Shown here piece by piece: positions 1 through 13,200 of a stretch of DNA of 64,000 nt. The stretch is taken from positions 69,330,993 through 69,394,992 of the forward strand of contig NC_069132.1 in NCBI RefSeq assembly GCF_026914265.1, given 5' to 3'. A program made the translations under genes and the position numbers. Within the stretch, counting starts at the first letter, position 1; the number at the start of each line of letters is the position of its first letter. The notes under the pieces are model-generated. The model did not search any database. It had not been told where the DNA came from and saw only the letters and a list, made by a program, of their open reading frames with translations. The stretch is from Mya arenaria. Its lineage: Eukaryota; Mollusca; Bivalvia; Myida; Myidae.

Positions 1-339
1 AATGTGCATAATATACCTGGCAACAGCAGTTCAATTGGGATAATTTGAACTGTTTTTCAGTTATAGACAAGATTAAATCTTTCGTAGCATGACGCCGCCC
101 ACAACAAAACAATTGCTATCACAATATCCCTGATAATTCATTTCTTCAAAAAAAACACACAAGCTTGAAATGTTACATCTACAGTGATAATTTGTACAAT
201 TTTTCTCAATAGACAAGTGTCTGACTTTGAATAGAAGAATATCATGAAATCACATGATAGTTTCATCTGTGTTTACTTATTTCCATTTAAAATACATCAT
301 TTTTATATATACAATAATGTGTCTTAAAAATGTAATTAC

Positions 340-1262
340 CTTCATCCTTGCTATGATCAGCTGACCTTGGAGTGGGAGTCACCCATGGGTGCTGCCCCAC
401 GTTAAAGGTTTGCCCCTCCCTACCACTCTCTCCGTCTCCATCCCGGGCCCACTCCTCCTCCTCCCCGCCCGCGGGCTCTTCCACAGAGGCCAATGGCATA
501 CGCAAGCCCATGTCGGAGGTTGCCAGGTTCATCATGCTCTCGGCAAGGTTCTCGGCAACCTGAACGAAACATTGCTGGCTGATTTTTGGAAATATACAAC
601 ATGATCACCCTATGACAAAGAAATAATGATCCCAAATTAAATTTGGATAACTAATGCCCATGATGATTGCTTTCTTTGTTTAACAAAATAATTTCTTGAA
701 TCCAAGACCACTTGCACTTGTTTGTTACCATGTTACAAGGTTATCATGTGACTAGTCTCTCCATTGGTTTAACAGTTATGAATATTTATATCACGGTGGT
801 TCATCCTAATGCCAATTAAATAAAATATGTGTACTAATTTAGTCTATAATACATGAACACAATAACATGATACATGTACTTCGAAATTTTATCTAAAAAT
901 GTTTTCTTTTTAACATGAATACTTTTTAACTACATATATCTTAACACAATGACCTGTCCCTTTCCGTAAAAATATTTTTTATGAACTTTAATACTTTTCA
1001 ACTCCTTGTCATTGGCGTAATTATTGATTTTTAGCTCTTTTTTTCTGTTCCCATCAAGCTAATGAAATCCACATACATCTTCTGCGTTTTACCAGTAGTC
1101 TCTACCAATTTTTAAAAAACACAATTCACTCACAGATTTGACTGACTGTGTGAGGTTGTCTGCCGACGCGGCCTGTTCCGTAGCAGCTACAGACGCCGGG
1201 CTGTCCTTCACCTCATTAAGGCTGGGTGTAGAACTGCTTTTCCGGCTTGTCAACACACTCAC
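340..1262 (-). CDS. HECTD1: HECTD1 exons 25-26: Ser-rich and acidic linker
   Basis: Residues about 1384-1499 (exons 1134-1262 and 340-559). Exon 25 reads as a Ser-rich linker ending [13 protein letters not shown]; exon 26 continues [18 protein letters not shown], then an acidic Gly/Glu stretch and a tail ending DHSKDEG. Both are flanked by good acceptors and donors (exon 26 acceptor at 560-561, donor at 338-339). In vertebrates the equivalent region is a long disordered Ser/Thr linker before the HECT domain, so low similarity is expected. Bases 1-337 are the start of the next intron; I see nothing else there. Confidence 0.85.
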
Positions 1263-4200
1263 CTGCATAAATATTCAATAAAACATACACATATTTGCTA
1301 CAGTAATTGCTTAATAAGCATTTCCACATCATATATTTTTGCCTCTAAAATAGTTTTTAAACCTTTTGTGGCCCTTTTTCATTCTTAAATTTAGTGGAAC
1401 TTGAATTTTGGGATAACTATTTAATTTCCTGTCTTCTGGAGAAAATGACAAATGTTAAAGTTTGGCAATTTCTAAAAAGTAAGCAGAAGCAGTTAATCTT
1501 AAACATTACAGGACATGGCCTGCATCCCTGAATGCCACATTACCTTTGCCTTTTCACCAGAGTTGGATGGGGTGGCGTTCGATTTGACCCCAGGGATTGG
1601 TGTTGTAGTGGGCTCAGTCTTCCCCAGAGCCTTGAGTCTCTCAGGGTCATGTGAGGGCGCCAGCTGGAGGTCAAACTTGCCCTCTGCGCCCATACGGTAC
1701 GAGTTGGAGCCCGCAGAGTCCCACGTTATGTCTATCCAGCCTGCAAACAACAGGGACATAATTAGTTTTCAATGCTTTATTTTTGCACAATTGTAAGGTA
1801 ATCCTGTGTTTAATGAGGGGCCAAAAGACAGCTCATGCATCAGCCCAAGTAAAAGTTGGACCACCACATCTATCACTTGTATGATTTTATTTAGGTATTT
1901 TTTTCACATCTGTGTGTAGCATATTCCAAATCAAAATCACAATAATTGGGTCGAGTACAAGGGATTTAGGCCTGAAGCAAATTTACGGGGCTTAGAAAAG
2001 CCATTTATATCCATTTCAATGTATTTCTAAGCAAAATGTCTAGCAAAAACAGACTCTAAAGCTATACAGAAACCTGAATTTGAAAGCCCTTAATCCTGAT
2101 TGCGAGATTAATACAAAATTTCAACATCCGTGATATTTTCATTATTATGGAATATCAGTGCAATCTTGTAAGTTGATTTATATAGCAGAAATATTCCTAC
2201 TGTTAAAAGACCGACACCCAGAGCCATCTCACCATTATGAAGTTCCCCGGAGACTGTTCCCTCTCCTGGTGGGCTGCCGTCCTGGTCCCGCCATTTCCAG
2301 TCCATCCCGCGCACGACACGGGCTCCTGGGCACATCTGCTTCAACACGTGACTACGGATGTGGCGCCGTTGACGACGTAACACTGCCTCAGCTTCTTTAG
2401 CAGCCTTACCTGACAAGCCACAAGCTAACAGTTGAATGACTGATTAAGTATTAAATAGATGATTGTAGATTTTTTCTCAATGAATTGTTTGATATTTATA
2501 GGCTTTAAGCTAAAGACTTATGGAAAGATGCTGCTCCCTGTCCTTTTTGGTAGCACCTACTGGAGACCAACATTGGCATCCTTTTGCCTTCTTAGCATTG
2601 AATGCTGAGATAATCAAACCATACCTTTGTTTTGCTTAAAAGATTATTATATGATTATAAAACGTACACACTTGATATATCTGGCAGTTGAAACATAACA
2701 CTACCTTAAATAAGACATTTCTAACATTTTTTGTAAAATTTATCATACTTTAGTTCTTCACAGCCTGATACAATTTGCCCTGTAATCTCTTAGCACCCTG
2801 TCCCTTTTCTGCAACACCCTGGCTAAAACCCTAATTTACCATATTCAGTGTAACTGCAGGAATCTGTAGCAATTTAAATAATGCCAATGTCATATATTCT
2901 GAATTTTACAGCTTTAGCAACTGAAAATGAAGCATAGCTGCTAATAAGAATGATATTATTTCTTCACAAAAATAAAATTATAAAGAATACACTACGCACA
3001 CCACAAAATACCACGAGTCCACTAACCTAAATCATCACAGACGCCTGTAAGTGTCCCATATATCTCAAACCCAGACAGTGACAGGTAGTGGGTCTGTCCG
3101 CTAGCATTCTTCCCATTCTGCTGTATCCTCACATGTCGCCAGCCCTGGGTCTCCTCTCGCGGGGCCACTAGCGGCCATGAGGCAGTCGACCTACATAAGT
3201 AATGCATCATCATATCAAATGTGTACAAGCCTTAGGCTTTTAAGGTACAAAGTCTATACAGATGCACAAAAGAAAAATTAATTATGATGCATAATTATAT
3301 TAAACTCATTTGACTTTAATGATCAATACAAAAAAGTCCATGATTTGTGCACAGATAAATAATATTAGACTTCATAAATGGGGTTTTCAATTAAAACAAT
3401 CAAGTGATCACAAATTCCCCAGTTAAAAAAAAGTGCTAAAATATCGCCTTACCCTGGTTCCATGAGGCTTGTGTCGTTCTTGTGCTCATACAGGGTCGTC
3501 CAGGTTGTTCCGTCCTTCGAGACTTGGAACAGCCAGTTACGCAGGGCAGACCTGGAAACAATACACATACATACATGGTCAATTGAGGCCGAAAAAAATA
3601 AAATGGTTTGGTTAGTGTAACATCCTTTTCAAAAACAGATAGGGCAGGTAGGCTTTGTATTTTATCTTTTTATTAGGCTTTATGTAAGAACATTATTGTC
3701 ATCATAGGAGAATGGTGTTAAAATAATCTTCAGTATAAAGCTTTAAACGTTTTAAACTTGGTATTAAAACACACACATAAAAGATTTCTTTTTTTGCCAA
3801 CTGACTATAAAAACGGTAGGGTCCATGTCTTTAATGTAGTTAAGGTCAGGTAACACAAACCAAATTATTTATTTTTTAGGCCTAAGGGTCGAGGGTAAAA
3901 TGTAGGTCATTGATTTTATCTTTTTAAAATTAAAGAATCTTGGCTTGTTTTTAAAATGGAGCCTTAAAAGTATAAATCCAAAATTTCGCTTGATTACATC
4001 ATTTCATTACATTTGATAAAAATATTAATCTTATTGGAATCCTTTCGTCCTAAATTTCTGCAATTGTCATTATTCTATGGACAATTTTCAACAGAGATGT
4101 ATGCCAGAATAATAACACTAAAATCACTCAACTGTTACCAATGTATGCAGTATGTTACCTGCCATATCCACGCGCATGTCTGAGGGTGTAGCATGTGGGC

Positions 4201-7200
4201 AGGATCCATACACCAAGATCTATGGCAAACCAGGCTTTCCTGAAATATACATAAATATGCACAACACATTCAACTTACAATATCTGAAGTATTGATATAA
4301 TACATGACTGTGCATGTCTACTGAGGTTGATGCAATATTGTACTAACTCAGTCTTACTGAAGTGATACTTTCTGAAAATGAGAGAATAATACTTCTTTAT
4401 GGAGCGTCTCTCACCCCAATATCACAAAATAAACTAAGTCAAATCTCAATCTCATCCATAACTCATTTTACCACATAACTTAAATAATAAAATTTCTAAA
4501 ATGTTTTTGTTTTTTTCGAATTTTTAAAAGCTCATTTTGTCCAAAAATATGTGAATAAAAAATTCTACAGAACAAAAATGTAATTGAGTACAACTCATTG
4601 TTCTTTAGCAATTACTCAAGTACATTAATCTTCTATGAACTATTTACCAAAGCCAAAGGGCTTTTTCAGCACATTCTTTTTCCTATAAAATATTGATCAA
4701 AGGTTTTTATCAGAGCATTCTATGGGAGAATTTTTTTTGTCAAAAACGTATATCATTTTTGATAACTTTTGATGTCATGTGATAAAATGAGTTGAGATAG
4801 AGATTGTGATTTGACTTATGTATATTTGTGATATTGGGGCCAGGATCGCTGATTATGAAAACAGTCTCAAGTCCAAGTCTAGACTCAGACTCAGACAGGC
4901 ACATTAATCAAATTACAAAGAATAACTTTAAATTTTCAATTTTGCAAAAATAATTGTAAAGATTTGAGCAATCTCGAATAGTCATAAAATTCAGCAAATT
5001 CCATCAACAAATCTAAACTAGAAAGAAAGTTCCAATGAAATGAGCATTTGCAGTTTTGCCACTTGAATCTGAACTAAGACTTAATACAGTTCATAATCAT
5101 GTCCTCAAGTGTAACGAAGTTGAGACAGCATGTACCTGTCATCATTAGTGTGGCAGTTGAGAGCAGCTGAATCCCGTGACAAGATATCCTCTAGTTTTCC
5201 ATATGGCAGGTTCCGACCTTCAGACGCAGTGACCACCACAAGATTATACTGGCCCGGATTGATCCACTCAGCCACAGCCCTGGAGGAATTCACATTATAA
5301 TATTAAACACACGCACACACATTCAGGGATCAAGCTAGACCTTGAAATATGGAGAAGTTTTCATCAAGTCACATTAAGTGCTATGGTTTATATAGATATG
5401 AACTTCTCCCTCATCTCATGATAGGGGTGAATTTGCATGAAGTCATGTTAAGTTTGATGGTTTATATAGATACATAAAACAAAGGAATTATAGAGTCAAA
5501 TTTTCTTAAATACACATACATTCCATTAGTACCGATCCAGTACAGGAGTCCATTCTTGTCAAAGTCATGCTGGTGTCCAAACGTGATCTGACGACCCTCC
5601 TTCAGCTCCCGAACAAAGTTGAACGTTCCCCGATCAAAGTCATGCCACTGTTTTGCCACCTACAGACAAAGAATCATAGATAATATGCCACTGTTTTGCC
5701 ACCTACATACAAAGAATCATAGATAATATGCCACTGTTTTGCCACCTACAGACAAATAATTATAGATAATATGCCACTGTTTTGCCACCTACAGACAAAG
5801 AATCATAGATAATATGCCACTGTTTTGCCACCTACAGACAAAGAATCATAGATAATATGGCACTGTTTTGCCACCTACAGACAAAGAATCATAGATAATA
5901 TGCCACTGTTTTGCCACCTACAGACAAAGAATCATAGATAATATGCCACTGTTTTGCCACCTACAGACAAAGAATCATAGACACAGAATCATAGATAATA
6001 TGGCACTGTTTTGCCACCTACAGACAAAGAATTATAGATAATATGCCACTGTTTTGCCACCTACAGACAAAGAATCATAGATAATATGCCACTGTTTTGC
6101 CACCTACAGACAAATAATCATAGATAATATGCCACTGTTTTGCCACCTACAGACAAAGAATCATAGATAATATGCCACTGTTTTGCCACCTACAGACAAA
6201 GAATCATAGACACAGAATCATAGATAATATGGCACTGTTTTGTCACCGATATACAAAGAATCATAGATTAATCTCCCACAGTTTTCGACCTACATACACA
6301 GAATGTACTGAACATTAGACAAAAGATAAAAGAGCAAATTGATGGTGGAGAAAACTGATTGGTCACTTTTTTCAACCTCTTTCAGTTGGACTTAAAACAA
6401 CAACAAAAGCATATCAAAGGAAATGCTAATGATCGTCTGTGATTTTTTCAGACAAAGGGCATCACTCAACAGTTATTACAGCATGAGATATGGGCCTTGC
6501 ATTACATATGTACATTGTTTCTGGCAACATGTATACCAAGTTTTATAGGAATATATTTTTTGTTTTTTCGGCTCATGCCCAAGGTAGAAGAATTTGCACG
6601 ACAACAATGATGTTCACAACAACACTAAAGTCACATGACTGACATTTTTTCTTGGATAAAGTGAACAGCTAAAACTAAAGACTTCATGAAAAACTTCAGA
6701 GACTTCCATATATTTAGCGATAATCTCAAAGTCATTACAAAGAAAAGAATCAGATGACCAACCATTTTGAGAAGGTATTTTTCTAGAGCTGCCACGGTGG
6801 TAAGAGGCTCCATTTTTAAGTTTCGCCCAGACCTGTCAATCAGGCTGGTCTCCCCTGGTGCACGCTCCAACTGGAAACGGATCTTCCGGGAAAATATCTG
6901 AAACACACAGGTCATATAAATCACCACAGGCTTGATTCAAAATTATTTTATTATGCTGAGTCATCCAAGTCAGAAGTTTGGATCAAGGCCCACAAGCCCA
7001 GACACTAGTTTTTGTCATCAAATATTTGTCAACAAGCTGTAGTGTATAAAGCTAGCCCACAAAGCATTTTACCAGTGCAGGGCTTGAGAGCCTGTGCTAA
7101 TTATAATAAATGGCTAATACAAATGGCATTTCTACAAAACAACTTTTTTGTGCAAGAAGAAGAGGCCAATGAGGGCCTATTGGCATGACTTTTTTGGTAA

Positions 7201-10200
7201 TGTTTTTTTCAAAAGCATGTACATACTAGTTGTAGGCAATATTTCAATATTCTGAACCCACGTTCAAAGGGAAGCAATCAGTGAACAATATATTAGTAAC
7301 AAAGGGCACAGGGAGAGAAACACTACAAAAATACACAACTATGTACAAGTTGTCTGCCTTAGACAAGGAACAAAGCTCTCATGGATATCTATTTACTGTT
7401 TAAGTTTGATCGAGATAAAAACAAAACTGAAGACAGTATCACGTTCACAAGCAAATTGTTTCGGGAAAAACGTAAGGACAATGGACACCACGCCATGGCA
7501 AAATCTCCTCTGACCTTTGGCCAGGAGAGCTAAAACTCAAGTATTACAGACAAACCACATACCTGAAGCCCATATCCTCCAGCTCCTCTGACCTTTGGCC
7601 AGGAGAGCTAAAACTCAAGTATTACAGACAAACCACATACCTGAAGCCCATATCCTCCAGCTCCTCTGACCTTTGGCCAGGAGAGCTAAAACTCAAGTAT
7701 TACAGACAAACCACATACCTGAAGCCCATATCCTCCAGCTCCTCTGACCTTTGGCCAGGAGAGCTAAAACTCAAGTATTACAGACAAACCACATACCTGA
7801 AGCCCATATCCTCCAGCTCCTCTGACCTTTGGCCAGGAGAGCTAAAACTCAAGTATTACAGACAAACCACATACCTGAAGCCCATATCCTCCAGCTCCTC
7901 TGACCTTTGGCCAGGAGAGCTAAAACTCAAGTATTACAGACAAACCACATACCTGAAGCCCATATCCTCCAGTTCCTCTGACCTTTTGCCAGGAGAGCTA
8001 AAACTCAAGTATTACAGACAAACCACATACCTGAAGCCCATATCCTCCAGCTCCTCTGACCTTTGGCCAGGAGAGCTAAAACTCAAGTATTACAGACAAA
8101 CCACATACCTGAAGCCCATATCCTCCAGCTCCTCTGACCTTTGGCCAGGAGAGCTAAAACTCAAGTATTACAGACAAACCACATACCTGAAGCCCATATC
8201 CTCCAGCTCCATTGAGATCATAGCTATAAACTGGCAGTTTCTCTATAGACTCGAATACAGCAACAAGCTTGCGTGTCAGGCACACTGCTGGGGAGATTTC
8301 ACTGCAAGATAAAATCAGACAGTATTTAGTGGATCTTGCAGATTTGTGTTAAATTTTATTTCGGTTTCAATAGATTTTACTTACTACGAATCAAGTGTGT
8401 GCGATGTTTTATTACTGAAGTCTAGATGAGCAGTAATTTTAGATCAAAGTTGACGTCCAATATTTTCTCTGAAAATTATGTCTTTGAGGATTGTTTGTTT
8501 CCATTTTTAATTAGAAGTCTTGCACATATTTAATTACGCTTTATTGTAATTTCATAATGTAATTTTTATAAACCATAAAGTAAAAGAAATAAAAAGTGGA
8601 GTGTTGTTAGACTCATTTTGCATTGGGTGAGCCTTGATAGAATTTTGCCTATAGATCTTTCCAGTGTGCATGAATAAATCGGTATATATCTACAAGTGAA
8701 TGTTTGCAATAGCTACTATTATAAATGCAAAGGGTACTCACTTTTCTCTATCTTTGAACACAAGTCTGAAGATGTTTATTCTCTCCTTAGTTCTCTTTTG
8801 GCTGCCTTTCGTGTTGGACTCCTCTATATTCTGTAAAAACAAACCCACAAAATTTAAGAATTTCTGGCCATTTCCAAAAGCTTACTACATCAATTAGTTC
8901 AATCTGTTGAGTGCAACATGGGATGTATCAAGAATGTCATGTAGAGAATCATCATGCTTGATTGTTGCAGTTATTAAGTTAAAACTTGGACATAACCCAG
9001 ATATTATTACAGGAATATCTCTTGCAACATCTGTACCAAGTTTTATTAAATGTCTTGTTTTATTTTGGAGTTATGGCCACTTAAGCCAAGATTCACGTTT
9101 TTGCAAGTAGACATTTTGACCAGTTAGGCCAAGACTAACTTTATGGTCAGTTAGGCCAAGGTTAACATTATGGCCAGTAAGATGTTAATGGTAGTGCTTG
9201 TTAGGCCAAGGTTACCGCTATGGCCAATTAGGCCATGGTTATATTATGGCCAGTTAGGTGTTAACGGTATCGCAAGTTAGGCCAAGGTTACCATTATGGC
9301 CAGTAAGGCCAAGCTTAACGGTATCACAAGTTAGGCCAAGGATACCATTATGGCCAGTTAAGGCCAAGGTTAACAGTATCACCAGTTAGGCCAAGGTTAA
9401 CGTTATGGCCAGATAGGCCAAGGTTTACGGTATCACCAGTTAGGCCAAGGTTAACATTATGGCCAGTAAGGCCAGGGACAAGTTAGGCCAAGGTTAATGT
9501 TTTGGCCAGTTAGGCCAAGGTTAACAGTATCACCAGTTAGGCCAAGGTTAATGTTATGGCCAGTTAGGCCAAGGTTAACAGTATCACCAGTTAGGCCAAG
9601 ATTAACAGTATCACCAGTAAGGCCAATGTTAATGTTATGGCCAGTAAGGCCAAGGACAAGTTAGGCCAAGGTTAATTTTTTGGCCAGTTAGGCCAAGGTT
9701 AACAGTATCACCAGTTAGGCCAAGATTAAAAGTATCACCAGTAAGGCCAAGGTTAACGTTATGGCCAGTTAGGCCAAGGTTAACGTTATGGCCAATTAGG
9801 CCAAGGTCAACAGCATCACCAATTAGGCCAAGGTTAACGGTATGGCCAGTTAGGCCAAGGTTAACATTTTTGCACTACAACACCAATGCTAACAACAACA
9901 CCGAGGCTATCACAATACCACAACTTCTTTTCTCTAAAAACAGATAACCTTACAAGCAAGACCATTGCGTACGTGGATGCTCGCACTGCAATCACTGTAC
10001 ATTCTTCTTTGTTTGGTATGCAGTCAGCATATTTAGCTACTCCTTTATCTTGTCACCTTTATGCATGAACTCAATATTTGCTTGTATTTCTATATGCAGT
10101 CATAGCATTATTGCACTAGGGCGATGACCTGTGGCAGTTTTTTTTTAGAGATGCACTCTAACTCCCAATTAAGATGTACTATAATAAATACATTTGTTTT

Positions 10201-13200
10201 AATTTACCAAAAAGGATGAATAAATATCAAAAACAGTGGTTCTTATGAAGGATACGGTGTTTAATTTGAAAGAAAGGTGCAGAAAACACAGTATTTCTAC
10301 CTTATGAGACAATAGCAGATCACTGTAAATCTTTGCGTTTTCAGCGATTAAATACACGGTTACAATCTTGTTATCAGTAATTGATATTTTCCATAAATGC
10401 ATTATTTAGTAAGTAGTTGAAGGTTTATCACTCAAAAATTATTGATTTCAAATATGAGTGCCACTTTCAATTCAACACAATATGGAACAAAATGGACAAA
10501 TATCAATCAATACAATGTGTTTATAATGTGGAGAGGATAAAAGTGATCATATGTTGACTTACGTTTGTCAGGACATTGAGTAGAGTCTGTACAAGTCCAC
10601 TGGAGTAGAGCTCAAATGCTGATACAGTATGTTCATCTTGTAACAGGCCAGCTAGTTTCTTGAGGGCTAGTCTCATTTCCTCAGCCCACATCTCACTGCC
10701 ATCAACACCCTGTGGAGAAATAGAAACTTCATTAGAAAAGCTTCTTTAGTTGAGCTCAAAGACAAAGACAGTATGTCCATCCAGTACCAGGCCAGCTAGT
10801 TCCTCAATGGCTAGACCCATTTTCTCCGCCCACATTTCACTACCATCAACACACTGTGGAGAAATTAAGACTACATTTGGAAGGCTACCACAGCAGTTGG
10901 GCAACTGGCCTTGAGCTTAAAGGCAATGTCCATCCAGTAAAAGGCCAGCTAGTTTCACTTTCTCTCCCCACATCTAACTGCCATTCACACCCTGGAGGGA
11001 ATAGCAACCTTTTTGAGGGGTAACTTAAGTCCAGCTGTACCATGTATGGTATGTAATCAATACTTATTAATTTACAAAGTTTAAATCTAGTAAATCTTAA
11101 ACAATCAATGATTGAATCTCATCTTCAATTATGGATTTATATTACTATCTATGTATCTAAGAACATAAAAATCACCTTGACTTGAGTTATCTGCTTGGCA
11201 CAAGCGGCCTCCAGTTGTTGAACTATGACCTTCATCTTGTTCACAACGCCCCTTGGTGTGGACTCCGCGACCTTGAAATACTCGTTGTAGAGGTCTCTGG
11301 CCAGCAACCGCACCTGAACAAGAAACATACAGAGGGTAAATAAGGAGGGTATTAACTTTCTGAGTCTAACAATATGATCCAATAGAACAAATTCAGGCTT
11401 CAAAACTGATTCATCATCACTTTTTTACCTGAAGCTTGGATCTTGTTAAGGCCAATGTGAATGTCTTATATCAAACATACCTTAGACCGCAAGGCATCCA
11501 CAAGAGAGCGGAACTTCTTGCTCTTCTTCCCACCCCAGCCGGCGGAAAACTCCGGCCCAAGTGACGTCTCCGCTGTGAAGGAATGCTTCGTGCCTCGGTT
11601 TGATTCAAAAACAAACCCTGCCAGGTCCTCTTTTAGTATGGTGGCTTGCTGTGAAATACAGACACAATACTTGTATGATTTTTATTTTTTTATTTTTAGG
11701 AAAATAACCTGTTTAGTTCTAACAGTAAAGTAATATTAAGTAGAAACAAATTTTGATTGTCAGGTAATGTCAGTATTTGTTGACATGTTTTTGACAAGTA
11801 TAAATCTCGGAATTGTTAAGACTGGTTTATGTCATGTATTTGAGAAAAACCAGTTTTGGTGAATTAAGTTTTGATAACCAGTCTGTTCCAAAATGCAACA
11901 ATTTATAAAGATTTTTAGTGTAACTGTGACAACAACAGTAAGCTTAAGTGAATGTGGGAGTCAAGCAAGGTGTCAGCTTCATCAAAGAATCTTAGTAGTC
12001 TTAACTTCAAAAATCATTAATCTGTACGAATACTTTATTTCAAATGGCAACAAGTTGAAAGAAATTTTCTCAACAACATAAATACTGACTTAACCTCAGG
12101 GGCCAATTTCTCGAAAACTACTTTAAGTCTGTTATAACAGCATCAAGCTAAGCTGACTATTTTGGTTCTTCTATAATTTTGATATATTATTTTTTTGGAG
12201 AAGTTTTTTTACTGTTTATTGTAGTTATCTATCTCCTTGATCATTGGGAAAAAAGTTAAATTTATCAAAATCAGTAAAATTAATGTTAAGGTATGAGATA
12301 TTATTATTGAACAAAATAAGCTACTTAAGTCTGTTAAGCTTAAGAAGTTTCCAGAAATTAGGGCTTGGTCTAACAAATAAATTAGATTTTTTTTTAAAAA
12401 ACATATGGATCTAAATTTCTGTTATGTGAGATCACAAAAAATCAAAACAAATCAGCTTGAAAGATTCTCCTGGCTGAGAGGCTCAAACACACCAAACATT
12501 ACCAGTTCTGATAATTTCTAGTCTTATTGTCGAAGTTTAGCAAGAAAATTGGAACCACTGAAGACTTGATTATTTAAGTGAGCTTTAATTTATATTTAAG
12601 CGGGTAGGCACCCCATTTTTTCATGAGTGTAAATTGAAATTATCAAATTTCGAAGTTCACAAGATGAAGTATAATCAAATTATCAATAAAACAAACAATT
12701 TTTGTATTACCAAAACTCATCCAAAATGTAATCAAATAGTATTTAATCTGAAAAGGACACCAAAATATATTGTTAACATCACATCAGTTTGGAAATGACA
12801 TAAATTTTGTCCCAGCGGTGTGCCAGATGACGTCCAAATTGGATGGCAAAACCGCGGTAAATTTCCATAACAGTCACTGATACCAAAATGTTATTTTCAC
12901 TTTTCCAAACAGTGTAGTGTCAATGATACATCCTGTTAACCTTCTCTAAACCATCAGAAGGCATACAACAAAACGCTGGCATGCATCAACACTGCAGTCA
13001 ATATACTCACATGCTGTCCATCGGAGTTCTGTACATGCAGCTCGCCCTCCTTGCGGCAGGATATAGCCCAGTTGCCCACGAGAATACGGCCCGGATTCAC
13101 TGTGGACAATATGGGCTGACTGGGCGTACCCAGCCTGATCTGGCTTCGGGCTCGCTGAAGCTTCTCCAGAAATTCACCTCGATTCTCTGAACTGTCAGAT

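Noticed and set aside
5646..8213. Tandem repeats resembling a CRISPR-like array
   Set aside because: Units are contiguous with no unique spacers, in introns of a spliced animal gene.
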